From: Kitasatospora sp. GP82
Lineage (GTDB): Bacteria; Actinomycetota; Actinomycetes; Streptomycetales; Streptomycetaceae
Direction of reading: 5' to 3'
Length of the DNA stretch: 63,581 bases
Assembly (NCBI RefSeq): GCF_029892105.1
Contig: NZ_JARZAJ010000037.1
Coordinates: 1 to 63,581 of the forward strand
The translations under genes and the position numbers were made by a program. The notes under the pieces are model-generated. The model was not told the origin of the DNA and ran no database searches. It saw nothing but the letters and a program-made list of their open reading frames with translations. Below, in pieces: positions 1-8,687 of this stretch (its first letter is position 1; every line of letters begins with the position of its first letter).

Positions 1-269
1 CGGAGCGCGGTGGGTGGGGGTGGCCGGAGGCCGGCCTTTTCGGGGAGTGTGAGGGGTGTTTTGCCTGGTCAGAGTGTGTGTGGTGGCGCGCTCCGCGCTG
101 GGGTGGTGGGTGCTGGTCGTCATGGGTCCAGTGTAGCGGGTCGGGGGCGGGGGTGCGCGGGGATGGATTCCGTGGCGGTATGTCAGTTGTTGCTGAGAGT
201 CCGTCAGTTTTCAAGTGGTTTAGACCTATAAGGACTAGACCATAGACATTCACGAGTGGCGTAGACCAA
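1..269. other. G/T-rich left edge without genes
   Basis: The + strand is strongly G/T-rich up to about position 235, then switches abruptly to an A/C-rich, nearly T-free stretch running to about 590. I see no coding pattern on either strand. The compositional switch coincides with a group of short AGACC repeats. Such a switch can mark an origin or a replicon end, but this is inference only. Confidence 0.5.
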
Positions 270-281
270 ATGGAACAGACC
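221..281 (+). repeat. Short AGACC direct repeats
   Basis: Five copies of (T/C)AGAC(C/A) lie within 61 bases, at 221, 236, 243, 262 and 276, in a locally AT-rich patch. Two copies are preceded by related sequence (GTGGTTTAGACC and GTGGCGTAGACC). They resemble iterons or binding sites for a DNA-binding protein at the composition switch. No protein in the window can be assigned to them. Confidence 0.45.
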
Positions 282-296
282 ACTAAGCAGCACAAC

Positions 297-582
297 GGCC
301 CTCCGGGCCGCACCCCGAAAAACCACACGAGAAAAGACCGAGACAGCCCTCCGGGCCAACCCCGAGAACCCACCGGAAAACACCACCACCAGAGAACAAC
401 AGCCCACTACAAAGACGCTGACAAGAAGTCAACAACACCGGAAACCACACCCACCAACAACCCACCCCAAGCCGCCACCGAAGAAGCCACCACCAAATCC
501 ACACCACCCGTCAACGCCCGAACCGACCAACAAACCGACACCGCATCACACCGGCGCCAGACACCCAAAGGCCCTCCGGGCT
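297..582. repeat. Three GGCCCTCCGGGCC mini-hairpins in A/C-rich spacer
   Basis: A 13-base inverted repeat, GGCCCTCCGGGCC, with a 5-bp stem and 3-base loop, occurs intact at 297-309 and in shortened form near 346-357 and 570-582. The surroundings are A/C-rich, almost T-free and show no credible codon usage. The hairpins could be structural elements or protein sites. Confidence 0.45.
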
Positions 583-589
583 GAGCCCC

Positions 590-1284
590 ACTGACCTCAA
601 AGACAGCTGGCAACAACGCGGGGCCGGCTCCGGGCGGCCCGGCCACCAGGGGCGTGCAGCGGTGGAGAGCACCCGAGATTCAAGAGCGCGATCAGGGCCC
701 TCAAGGGCCCGGTTCCGGCGGCAGCCGGAAGATCGTGATCGGCGCCTTGACGTGCCAGGCGGGCACTGAGTCAGTCGAACAGGCGACCCCAGCCCGGGCG
801 GCGGAAGCGGCACATGCGGCAGGTACCGACGTCCTGTGCGTGTCCGTCGAATCGGCTTCGGACCCTGCTGCCCTGCTCTTCAGTCCCTGTGACGTTTCCG
901 CAGGTCAGAGTGCATTTTGGTCTGGAAGGAGGGACTGAAGGGACTGAACGCTGCAGTTATGAGCGGATTTCTACATGTGGATGCTCGTTTATATGTGCGC
1001 GCGCATACATATCGGACAGGTACAAGATTCTGCTCATAATTAGGGAGTTGAGTCACTTCAGTCCCTGAGGCGGGCCGTGTACCCCACTTGACGTGCAGTT
1101 ATCCCTAGGGACTGAATATGAGCGAGCCAGGGTTCGAAAGCGTGTTGAGCCCCTGCTGCAGGACTGCGGGACGCTCTCTACTGCGGTCAGGAGCTCGGTG
1201 CCCACTGCGCGGGCAGGGACCGTAGGTGTGGGCCCCCTCGGGCCGTGCAGGGCCGCTGAGGGCCCCGCACGGGCGTAGCCGGGT
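590..1284. other. Gene-free region with AT-rich core at 945-1060
   Basis: No gene is convincing here. The segment around 945-1060 is markedly AT-rich for this molecule and includes alternating purine-pyrimidine sequence. It is flanked by GGGACTGAA repeats (listed separately). An AT-rich stretch beside iterons upstream of a helicase gene is the arrangement expected of a plasmid origin. Confidence 0.5.
879..1116. repeat. Iteron cluster 1 (AGGGACTGAA)
   Basis: The 10-base unit AGGGACTGAA or its complement TTCAGTCCCT occurs at 879-888 (inverted), 930-939 and 939-948 (direct, sharing one base), 1057-1066 (inverted) and 1107-1116 (direct). The copies bracket an AT-rich segment. With cluster 2 near 2017-2360 they form a candidate origin for the helicase encoded at 2564. 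Confidence 0.65.
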
Positions 1285-1842
1285 GTGGAGGTCGATGACG
1301 GACTGGACCATCAGGCCGCGTGTTCGAGGTGGCGTTCACTGGCGCCGAGCCCACCCGGATCGCCACCACGAGCCCCAACGATTTGCACCCCCCACCGGCC
1401 TGGACCCAGACGCCGCCGCCGGAGCCGATGCGTACAGCGATCTGACTGCGCTTCAGAACGCCCGGGCCGGTACTTCCCCGTACCCGAGCACTTCACCCGC
1501 GGGGACGCCGCCGATGTACGGGAGGCCCTGGCCCTCCTGCGGGGGGAAACGCTCCAGCGCACCGCAGGGACGGTGTCCATGGAGGTGGCCGGCGAGGAAG
1601 GTCTGTGGCTCCTCCACGAGAACCTGCCCGACCGCATCGAGGTGATCACGCAGCTGACGCTGCAGTTCGGCGAGCATGCAGTCGCCCTCGGCTCCTGCGT
1701 GGAGGTCCTCACCGTGAGGGAGATCCTCAACCACGACCAGGCGCAGCAGGCGATCCGGGAGCACGGCCGCGCCGATGTCCAGCTGGGCATTGTCAGGGAC
1801 GTGCCGTGGCTGCGCTATCTGGGAACGGTGCCCCGCGAGTAG
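1285..1842 (+). CDS. Hypothetical protein, possible N-terminal frameshift
   Basis: From about residue 62 onward the 185-residue product looks like a folded acidic protein. It contains FPVPEHFTRGDAADVREAL, then an alternating strand/helix pattern to the C terminus. The first 60 residues are Arg/Pro-rich and unnatural. The frame that opens near 1226 instead reads SDLTALQNARAG just before position 1470. This suggests a frameshift near 1465-1475, or a true start I cannot place. The gene lies between the two iteron clusters and upstream of the replication genes. I do not recognise the family. It could be a remnant. Confidence 0.4.
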   Translation: MEVDDGLDHQAACSRWRSLAPSPPGSPPRAPTICTPHRPGPRRRRRSRCVQRSDCASERPGRYFPVPEHFTRGDAADVREALALLRGETLQRTAGTVSMEVAGEEGLWLLHENLPDRIEVITQLTLQFGEHAVALGSCVEVLTVREILNHDQAQQAIREHGRADVQLGIVRDVPWLRYLGTVPRE

Positions 1843-2016
1843 AGGGGTGCGCCCCTTCCCCCGCGTGTGGTCGGGGTGGAGGTGTGCGACGCCGTGCCCA
1901 GGTTGGGGAGGGCCGGCCGGTGGGATCGGGAAGGGTGGGGGCGCCGTGGTCGTCGGGGTTTTGCGTCGACTGCGTTGGCCTGGACCACCTCGGTCCCGGA
2001 ACGTGGTTCCAGTAGC

Positions 2017-2360
2017 AGAGACCGAAGGGTCTAGAGGGACTGAGTTTGAACATTGGGCATGCCTTTCGGCGTGTCTCGGACCCCCCCGGGAGCAGCCGGA
2101 TAGGGTTCGGGAGTTCAGTCCCTTCGGTCTCTCCAAATCAGGCATAACGTCTCACTTCTGCACAAAATGGCAGATCAGGCAGGCTCCGCCGGTGGCCTGG
2201 TGGGGCTGGACCGTCCGGGGGCGCGAACGTGGGGATCACGCCGCCGCACGCTAGGCTCTGGATCCCATTGCAGAACTCGGTCCCTTCGGTCCCTTTGGTC
2301 TCTGTCCGCCAACCGGCGGAAGCTGCTGGTGCCGAGACCCGACCCTACGAAGGACTGAAC
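2017..2360. repeat. Iteron cluster 2 (AGAGACCGAAGGGACTGA)
   Basis: A longer form of the cluster 1 unit recurs here. AGAGACCGAAGGGTCT followed by AGGGACTGA lies at 2017-2043. The inverted form TTCAGTCCCTTCGGTCTCT starts at 2114. A tandem inverted form with CGGTCCC units lies at about 2278-2304. A final AGGACTGAA at 2351 sits at the ribosome site of the next gene. The repeats immediately precede the replication operon, so they may serve both as initiator sites and as an autoregulatory operator. Confidence 0.6.
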
Positions 2361-2567
2361 GTGCCCGCACCTGAGTCGAGCGGCCCACCCTCAGTGATGG
2401 CCGTGCGAGGGCTCAGGGAGCTCAGCCGCGAGCACGCCGTGGCCAAGCGTCGGGCTGCAGCGTCAGCTGCCCCCGCCCAACAAGCACACGGAATCGAAGA
2501 TCTGATCACCGTCTCCCTCCCGGCGAGCGCTCTGCGCCCGCTCCACCTCAAAGGACGTCGTCCATGA
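2361..2567 (+). CDS. Small basic hypothetical protein ahead of the helicase
   Basis: The 68-residue product starts at GTG 2361, five to six bases after AAGGA. Its stop overlaps the helicase start in ATGA, so the two are probably translationally coupled. An upstream in-frame ATG at 2229 would extend it through the iterons and lacks a ribosome site. The sequence has a basic helical segment (RELSREHAVAKRRAAA) and no known motif. Its position suggests a replication accessory or copy-control protein; this is inference from context. Confidence 0.5.
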   Translation: MPAPESSGPPSVMAVRGLRELSREHAVAKRRAAASAAPAQQAHGIEDLITVSLPASALRPLHLKGRRP

Positions 2568-4111
2568 GCGTCGCCGACACCCCGCGAGGGCTCGACGCCG
2601 CTGCCTCGGCCCAGCAGATGCTGGAGTTCGAGGAGCAGCTCACCCCGGCCTCACCGCTGCCCCACCAGAAGGGTGCCGGCGCAGCGGTCCGGGCAGAGGA
2701 CGACGGCCTGCTGCCACACCAACTGACAGACCGGGGCAATGCCAAGCTCTTTATCCGCCTGCACAAGGACGTCTTCCGCCACGTCGAGGGCCTGGGGTGG
2801 TACGAGTGGGCGGACTACCGGTGGAGGCGCGGGGCGGAGAAGGCCGCGCTGTGGGCCGCCGGTGAGCTCGCTGAGCAGATGCCCGACAGCGACCCGGCGA
2901 GCATCTTCACCGACCGTGAGATTGCCCTGCACCGTCGGCGCTCCAGCAGCACGGCTGGGATCAAGAGCTTCCTTGAGCAGGCCAAGGCATCCCCCGACCT
3001 GTCCATGGCGGCCTGGGACCTGGACAGCGACCCCTGGGCGCTGTGCACTCCTGGTGGGGTGATCGAATTGCGAACCGGCGAGCTGCAGAAGCCCTCGCCC
3101 TTCGATGGATGCCACTCCCGAGCCACCAGTGTGGCGCCGGAGGACATGCCCACCCCCCGCTGGAACCGGTTCCTCGTCGAGACGTTCGGCGACGACCAGG
3201 CCGGCCGGGAGATGATCGACTTTCTGCACGTCCTGCTCGGCTACTCCACCACAGGCGACGTCGGCGGCCAGGTCCTGCCATTCCTCTACGGCGAGGGCAA
3301 GAACGGCAAGAGCGTCCTCCTGGACGTCATGCTGCAGCTCCTCGGCGACTACGCCGACGCTGCCCCGCCCGGCTTCCTGATGGACCGCGGGGCCTTCACG
3401 GAGCACTCCACGGAGCTGACCGAACTCCACGGTCGGCGTCTCCTGGTGTGCTCCGAGCTCAAGGCGACCGACCGCTTCGACGAAGCCCGCGTCAAGCTGC
3501 TCACCGGCGGCGACAAGATCAAGGCCCGCCGGATGCGGCAGGACTACTTCTCCTTCCCACCGACGCACCACCTGTGGCTGCTGGGCAACCACAAGCCGGA
3601 GGTCGGCACCGGCGGCTTCGCATTCTGGCGCCGCATCCGCTTGGTCCCCTTCGAAAAGACCGTCTCCGACGAGAACAAGATCGACAACCTGGCGCTGGAA
3701 CTGGTCCGCGACGAAGGGCCCGGCATCCTCCACTGGGTCGTCCAGGGCGCCGTTCGCTACCACGCCCTCCGTGAGCAGCGGCAGGCCGGCGGCAGCCTGT
3801 CCGACCCGCTGGAAGGCCCCACTCGGGTCCGCCTGGCCACCGACGCATACGCCACCACCGAGGACACCATCGGTCGCTTCCTGACCGAATGCTGCACCCG
3901 CAACAGCGAGGAAGCCGAGCTGCGTGTCGAGCAGGGGCAGCTCTACGCCGCGTACGCTGCCTGGTGCAACTTCGGAGAGGGCACCCGCCCCACCAGCAAG
4001 CGCGCCTTCGCCACCCGCGTTCGCACGGACCTCGGCCTGGCCTCGCCCAACGACATGGTCAAGTCCAACGGGCGCAAGTTCTACCCGGGGATCGGCCTCC
4101 TTGTCGACTGA
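2564..4111 (+). CDS. P4/D5-family replicative helicase
   Basis: The 515-residue product belongs to the superfamily 3 helicases seen in phage P4-type and poxvirus D5-type primase-helicases. Walker A is GEGKNGKS at about residues 243-250. A Walker B-like strand RRLLVCSE follows about 50 residues later, and motif C is LWLLGNHKP, ending in a basic FWRRIRLVPF segment. A D5_N-like helical region lies before Walker A, and a winged-helix-like tail follows. There is no recognisable primase catalytic domain, so a host or unlinked primase must act with it. It starts in an ATGA overlap with the small upstream gene and lies just after the iterons. It most likely unwinds DNA at this replicon's origin. Confidence 0.85.
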   Translation: MSVADTPRGLDAAASAQQMLEFEEQLTPASPLPHQKGAGAAVRAEDDGLLPHQLTDRGNAKLFIRLHKDVFRHVEGLGWYEWADYRWRRGAEKAALWAAGELAEQMPDSDPASIFTDREIALHRRRSSSTAGIKSFLEQAKASPDLSMAAWDLDSDPWALCTPGGVIELRTGELQKPSPFDGCHSRATSVAPEDMPTPRWNRFLVETFGDDQAGREMIDFLHVLLGYSTTGDVGGQVLPFLYGEGKNGKSVLLDVMLQLLGDYADAAPPGFLMDRGAFTEHSTELTELHGRRLLVCSELKATDRFDEARVKLLTGGDKIKARRMRQDYFSFPPTHHLWLLGNHKPEVGTGGFAFWRRIRLVPFEKTVSDENKIDNLALELVRDEGPGILHWVVQGAVRYHALREQRQAGGSLSDPLEGPTRVRLATDAYATTEDTIGRFLTECCTRNSEEAELRVEQGQLYAAYAAWCNFGEGTRPTSKRAFATRVRTDLGLASPNDMVKSNGRKFYPGIGLLVD

Positions 4112-4267
4112 ACGCCCGGCCCCGTGGGCAGGCGGCGTGTGGACACCCGTCCGCGCCGTCTACACCCGGCAGGCCCGCCCGCTCTACGATGCAGGCACCA
4201 CCTACCCGTTCCTGCCCGCCACCCGTCTCCAGTTCCGGCCCACAACCACGAAGGAAGGCCCTCGGTC

Positions 4268-4642
4268 ATGAGCTCGCTACTGGACCAGAGCGTTCTCAGC
4301 CACGAAGCGACCGTGGTCTGGCTGGAGGACCCGTCGGCCTTCGACTACGTACGCCAAACCATCGACAAAACCCCGCGCCGCCGTGGCAAGCCCCGCTGGC
4401 TCCGGGCCGGCCGCATGGTCGGCTACGCCGAACTCGACGAAGCCGCAGAAGCCGACCCCGACAGCGGCCTGCACCGCCGCCGCGTCTTCTTCCTCCTGCC
4501 GCACGACCGAGACCTCGACCCCGCAGGCCTCTATGCCGCTGGCGCGCCCGGCGAGGCCGTCGACCCCCGCACCGTTGAGCCCCGTACCGTCGGGGAGAAG
4601 ACCCCACGCTCGCAACGCGGCCGGAACAGCACCCGCACCTAA
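4268..4642 (+). CDS. Hypothetical protein downstream of helicase
   Basis: The 124-residue product starts at ATG 4268 behind AAGGAAGG. Residues 10-80 contain a compact region with VVWLEDPSAFDYVRQTIDKT and a basic WLRAGRMVGYAELDEA segment, which would suit DNA binding. The C-terminal third is disordered and rich in Pro, Arg and Thr. It follows the helicase after 156 bases and may share its transcript. I do not recognise the family. Position suggests a replication or excision accessory role, without direct evidence. Confidence 0.6.
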   Translation: MSSLLDQSVLSHEATVVWLEDPSAFDYVRQTIDKTPRRRGKPRWLRAGRMVGYAELDEAAEADPDSGLHRRRVFFLLPHDRDLDPAGLYAAGAPGEAVDPRTVEPRTVGEKTPRSQRGRNSTRT

Positions 4643-4833
4643 CCGGGGACGCGGCCGGCCCACTGCGGTCGGGGACAGCGTCCCGGTCCGAGACGACAGC
4701 TTCCGAGGACGAACCGGGGCAGGTGCGAAACCAATTGGATCCGAGGCCGGGCTCGAAGGCAAGCAGGGACCGTCAAGTTGAGCTGCTGCCGCTTTCGGCC
4801 GGGCTGCGACCAGAGAAGGTGAACCGGCCTGCA

Positions 4834-4872
4834 GTGCGTATCACTGTGATTCTCAGTAACAGTGATACGCAC
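4834..4872. promoter_or_regulatory. 14-bp perfect inverted repeat
   Basis: GTGCGTATCACTGT at 4834-4847 and its exact complement at 4859-4872 are separated by 11 bases. The left arm overlaps a second, smaller dyad, ATCACTGTGAT. There is no T-run, so an intrinsic terminator is unlikely. The spacing (25 bp between arm starts) suits a dimeric or tetrameric repressor. It lies in the 524-base gap between the replication genes and the zinc-ribbon gene; 4643-4833 shows nothing else. Confidence 0.55.
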
Positions 4873-4945
4873 GGGTGTCTGCCTCATCAAGGGTCGTCAG
4901 ACGCCAGCGGATGGTGTCCCAGGTAGGGGACGTTCAGGGGACAAA

Positions 4946-4987
4946 ATGTCGAAGGGTTGCGACATCAATGTCGAGAGGTCTTGACAT
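4946..4987. promoter_or_regulatory. Tandem 20-bp operators of the zinc-ribbon gene (copy 1)
   Basis: Two 20-bp dyads of form ATGTC-N10-GACAT lie at 4946-4965 (ATGTCGAAGGGTTGCGACAT) and 4968-4987 (ATGTCGAGAGGTCTTGACAT), two bases apart, so their centres are 22 bp apart, about two helical turns. They sit about 180 bases before the zinc-ribbon gene. The same architecture occurs upstream of its paralogue at 10271-10312. The likely role is autoregulation by the paralogous proteins or a shared regulator. Confidence 0.7.
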
Positions 4988-5166
4988 CGCCAGCCTCCAC
5001 GGTGCCGTGAGCGATCCGTCGCACCCGAGCCCGGCAAGGGCGTAGCAGGGCCCGGAGGAGCGCCAGCGCGAAGTCCGAGACCATCGCGGCGGCCGCGCCA
5101 ACGGCCGGGGTCCAAGTCGCTAGCTAGCCTGGTCCAGAGCACCCCGCGCCACCGAGAGGCTTGTCC

Positions 5167-6927
5167 GTGCGTGCAGACCGTCCCACCACGTCCGCTGGCG
5201 ACCTTGGGCAGAGCCCCGGGGAGAGCGAGCTCATCGAGGACTTGCGCGGCCGCAGCGCCCACGAGGACCGCGCCGGGCTGATGCCCCTCGGCGGGCTCGG
5301 TGCCTACGAGGGCACCCTTGCCGTCGACCTTGGCGCATCGTTCCTCGGCCGACCGCTTCGTACGTCTCGCGACCTGCTGCGGCGTGCCGACCCCTGGGGT
5401 GTCCGGCCTGACGACGCGATGCGCGCTCTTGGCAGTGACAAGCTGACCGCGGTGAACTTCCTCGCCGGGCTCGTCCGGCGTGGCCTCCTCAGCGGTCCTA
5501 GCCCCGACGGCGAGGCGCAGGACGAGTACGGGCACGACTACCGCACCTGGAAGCTCACCCCGACCGGGAAGGTGCTCGCCTACGCCTCGGGCCGCCGGCC
5601 GTCCACCCGCCGCGCGGCCGAGGCCTTGGTGGCCAAGGTGCTCACGAGCGCGGCCTCGGTCAACGAGAACCCGGACGAGCGCCTCTGGTGGGTCCAGGAG
5701 ATCCGCGCGGTCGGGCACTACGCAGACCCCGGCCGGGCGGAGCTCCTCCACGTCGACCTGGCCGTCCGGCTGCGGCCCCGGCTGGCCGACCGCGTGGAGC
5801 AGGCGAAGGCGGAGCAACGGCTGCACGACGACGCGCAGGACCGCGGCTTCACCGAGCGGGTCCTGGACATGAACGGCTACGGGCACTGGAAGACCCGGCT
5901 GGCCCTGGCCGGCCGGAGCAAGGCGGTGCGGCTGTTCATCCTCTCCCCCGGCGGCGAGGATGGCCTGCTGCTGTTCCAGGAACTACGTGACCTGACCATC
6001 GCCGCCGCTTCGCCCCCGGCCTACGAGCCGCTCGCCGAGCCCGAGCCGGCCGACCGGTGCTCGTGGTGCCAGCGCCAGGTCCCGGCAACCCGGGTCGCGG
6101 TCAAGGGCATGTCCGTCGGCCGCTCCCCGATCGCGCTGTGCGACGCCTGCCTGGCCCTGGGGCGCAGCGAAGGGGGCGGGTTCCTGGGCTCCCTGTCGGT
6201 GTTCGGGGCGGTGCACGACACGCTGGCCGCACTCTCCGCCGAGCCCTACCACGGTTACGGCTGCGCGCTGTGCGGCAACTCCGGCGCAGTGGAGGGCAGT
6301 TGGTGGCCCGAGCGTGACCGCCGGGACCAGGAGGAGCCGGTCACCCTGCGGCTGTGCGACGTGTGCCCGGGCCTGCTGGAACTGGCCGACCGGTCGGACC
6401 GGCCGCAGTGGTGGCGGGCCCGCCACGAGCTGGCCTGCCTGGCCGGGTTCAGCGCTCGCCTGCAGCAGGCGGCCGCCGTGCCCCTCCCCCGCAGTGAGGG
6501 TCGCGCGAAGCGCCGTCCGCTGCCCCGGCTCACGGATGTCCACCGCCAGCTACTCGAAGACGTCCGCGGCGCCGGAGTGCTCTCCGCACGGGACCTCTCC
6601 CGCCGGGAGGGCCGGTCCCGCCAGCAGGGCATCAAGCGGTGGGTCGTGCGCCTCGGGCACCTCATGCAGCACGGCCTGGTCGTCACCGTCGGCACGAACG
6701 GTGACGAGTGGACCGATCCGGTGCGCCTCGTGGAGGCCGACGAACGGGAGCTTAGGCGTGAGCTCCTCACCTTGTACTCCCCCGGGCCGGTGTGGGACGG
6801 GACCGTGGTTACCGAGCCCGAGCCGCCGGCAGACTGGAGCTCGCGGTGGGCGGCGCTCGAAGGCCTGCGGGCCGAGCGCGACCACCTGGCCATGACCGCC
6901 GCTGGCGCGACGGCGGGCCGGTCATGA
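5167..6927 (+). CDS. wHTH/degenerate nucleotidyltransferase-like/double zinc-ribbon protein (copy 1)
   Basis: The 586-residue product starts at GTG 5167, seven bases after GAGAGG; the TTG at 5161 is too close to that site. An N-terminal helical region ends in a winged-helix-like YRTWKLTPTGKVLAYA. Near residue 180 it reads IRAVGHYADPGRAELLHVDL. This matches the core of HTH-linked nucleotidyltransferases, but GS is replaced by GH and the first Asp of the D-x-D pair by His. Four CxxC pairs follow, at about 298/301, 325/328, 366/369 and 397/400, enough for two zinc ribbons. The C terminus looks like another winged helix. It has a close paralogue at 10493. It is probably a DNA-binding protein with a catalytically dead domain; function unknown. 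Confidence 0.75.
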   Translation: MRADRPTTSAGDLGQSPGESELIEDLRGRSAHEDRAGLMPLGGLGAYEGTLAVDLGASFLGRPLRTSRDLLRRADPWGVRPDDAMRALGSDKLTAVNFLAGLVRRGLLSGPSPDGEAQDEYGHDYRTWKLTPTGKVLAYASGRRPSTRRAAEALVAKVLTSAASVNENPDERLWWVQEIRAVGHYADPGRAELLHVDLAVRLRPRLADRVEQAKAEQRLHDDAQDRGFTERVLDMNGYGHWKTRLALAGRSKAVRLFILSPGGEDGLLLFQELRDLTIAAASPPAYEPLAEPEPADRCSWCQRQVPATRVAVKGMSVGRSPIALCDACLALGRSEGGGFLGSLSVFGAVHDTLAALSAEPYHGYGCALCGNSGAVEGSWWPERDRRDQEEPVTLRLCDVCPGLLELADRSDRPQWWRARHELACLAGFSARLQQAAAVPLPRSEGRAKRRPLPRLTDVHRQLLEDVRGAGVLSARDLSRREGRSRQQGIKRWVVRLGHLMQHGLVVTVGTNGDEWTDPVRLVEADERELRRELLTLYSPGPVWDGTVVTEPEPPADWSSRWAALEGLRAERDHLAMTAAGATAGRS

Positions 6928-7379
6928 GCGCGCGGTACGGCAGCAAGACGCCCGACCGGCAGACTCTGGAGCAGGCGGGGGTGGCCCTGCCCGCGATCCT
7001 GTCGGCCACCGTCCCGCTGGCCCGGCGCGGCAACGGCAAGTGGCACGTCGTCCTCCCGGAGGCGGCGAAGCGGTGGGGCGGCGGCTGCCAGCACGCCCGG
7101 GACTTCACCGTTGCCTTCGATCACCCCTTTCTGGACCAGCTGGCCGGCATCTGCGCGAAGTGCTCGCCCGTTGACGCGCTGGACGACGCCGTGCGCGGCC
7201 TGTGGCAGGCCTGCCTGGCGATCGTCGAGGCCGACGGCCGGGCCCGGGCGCTCGCCGGCCACGGCGGGCCCTGCACCTGGCCCGGGTACGCCCGTGCCCT
7301 CGCGGCCGGTGCCCACCACGACGACGAGACCGTCCGCGCCCTGCTGAAGCCCTGGTTGGACGACCCCACCGTCGGCTAG
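6924..7379 (+). CDS. Hypothetical protein coupled to zinc-ribbon gene
   Basis: The 151-residue product starts at ATG 6924 within an ATGA overlap with the preceding gene, so it is probably co-translated. It contains a WHVVLPEAAKRWGGGCQHARDF segment and a CAKC pair about 20 residues later. That His/Cys grouping may bind a metal. The second half is helical. I do not recognise the family. The paralogous zinc-ribbon gene at 10493 has no such partner. Confidence 0.6.
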   Translation: MSARYGSKTPDRQTLEQAGVALPAILSATVPLARRGNGKWHVVLPEAAKRWGGGCQHARDFTVAFDHPFLDQLAGICAKCSPVDALDDAVRGLWQACLAIVEADGRARALAGHGGPCTWPGYARALAAGAHHDDETVRALLKPWLDDPTVG

Positions 7380-7388
7380 CAGGCCTGG

Positions 7389-8687
7389 ATGGCACTGCGG
7401 GCCTGGACCGCCTGCGTCGAGCGCTCCCACCTCGCCCTGGCCGCCTACCAGGCCGCGGCTCCCGCGGCCGACACCACCGCCGCGATCAGCCGGGCCTGCG
7501 ACACCGTGGCCGAGGAGCGGGACGTCCACGCCACCTCCCGCGCACTCGACACGGCCACCGGGCGGGGCAGCCGTTACGACTGGGAGCACGCCTCCCTGTG
7601 GCCGCTGGTGCGCAGCGCGTGGAGCGCGGCCCGCCGCCAGCGACGGACCGCCGGCGAGGCGCTCGCCTTCACCCTGGACCAGGCCGGAAAGCGCTGGGCG
7701 GGCGCGCGCGTCTGGGACGTCACGGTCCTACCGGACCCGCCGGCGGTTCCGGCCGGGGACTTCCCCTCGCCGTCCGCCTGGGCGGACGCCGTGCTCCAGG
7801 CGTGGTGGAAGGAGACCGTCACCACGTGGTGCACCCGACTGGAAGACGCGCTCGCCCCCGGCGCGGACGACTCGGACGAGCGCGTGCTGCTGCTCGTCCG
7901 GGACTGGCCGCTGACCCGGCCCGAAGATGAAGACCTCGCCTACCTCGCCCATTTCCCGCAGGCCGGCCCCACCGTCCCCGACCACCTGGGCGCCGACCCG
8001 TACGACCCCTACCAGCGCGAACCCCGGTACGCGGTGGTGCTCTCCGTCCCCCGGTACGCCGCCGACCAGGCCGTCGACCACGCCCGCCACCAGCGCGGCC
8101 GGATCACCGCCGGTGACACCCGAGCCAACGGGGACGAGACCGCGACCGAGGCGGCGGCCTCAGCCCTCCTGCGAACGGCCTACCCGTACCTGGCCGGGGA
8201 CGCATCCACGTACGGTCCCGTCCCCGAGGCCTCAGCCGACGTCCAGGCGGCCCGCGCCGCCGAGCGCGCCGCCCGGGGCGACCAGGACCAGCTGCACTGG
8301 TCGGACAAGCGCCGGGACGAATCCATGTGGAAGTGGACCGATGCCTTCACCGAGGGCCGCTGGACCTGGGTGCCCGACGACACCGACGACGGCCCCGCCC
8401 GCCAGCAGCTGATCACCCTGCTCCCCCACTGCTACGACTGGGTGGCGATGCGACTGCACGTCGAAACAGGCCCGGCCGGCGCCACCGCGGTGCACACGCT
8501 GTTCGGCCCCCCCGAGGACTGGGACCCCCGCCGCGGCCTCCTGCGGTTTAGGCCCGTGGACGGCCATCGTGCCGTCACCGTGGCGCAGCACCGGATCATC
8601 GGCCTGAGCGGGGTACGCCACCGGCGGGGAGCGGGCCGGACCGTGCTATGGGAGGAGTACCAGAGTCCGCAGCCCCACCGGATCTGA
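7389..8687 (+). CDS. Hypothetical protein, third gene of the zinc-ribbon operon
   Basis: The 432-residue product starts at ATG 7389, nine bases after the previous stop, and has no strong ribosome site, so the start is uncertain. It is acidic and Ala/Trp-rich, with a central AERAARGDQDQLHWSDKRRDE segment and a C-terminal part (WVAMRLHVETGPAGA) that looks like strand-rich structure. No catalytic motif is evident. Tight spacing suggests one operon with the two genes upstream. I do not recognise the family. Confidence 0.6.
   Translation: MALRAWTACVERSHLALAAYQAAAPAADTTAAISRACDTVAEERDVHATSRALDTATGRGSRYDWEHASLWPLVRSAWSAARRQRRTAGEALAFTLDQAGKRWAGARVWDVTVLPDPPAVPAGDFPSPSAWADAVLQAWWKETVTTWCTRLEDALAPGADDSDERVLLLVRDWPLTRPEDEDLAYLAHFPQAGPTVPDHLGADPYDPYQREPRYAVVLSVPRYAADQAVDHARHQRGRITAGDTRANGDETATEAAASALLRTAYPYLAGDASTYGPVPEASADVQAARAAERAARGDQDQLHWSDKRRDESMWKWTDAFTEGRWTWVPDDTDDGPARQQLITLLPHCYDWVAMRLHVETGPAGATAVHTLFGPPEDWDPRRGLLRFRPVDGHRAVTVAQHRIIGLSGVRHRRGAGRTVLWEEYQSPQPHRI

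Noticed and set aside
297..582. CRISPR-like array from the GGCCCTCCGGGCC repeats
   Set aside because: Only three short, unevenly spaced copies without uniform spacers; no cas genes in the window.
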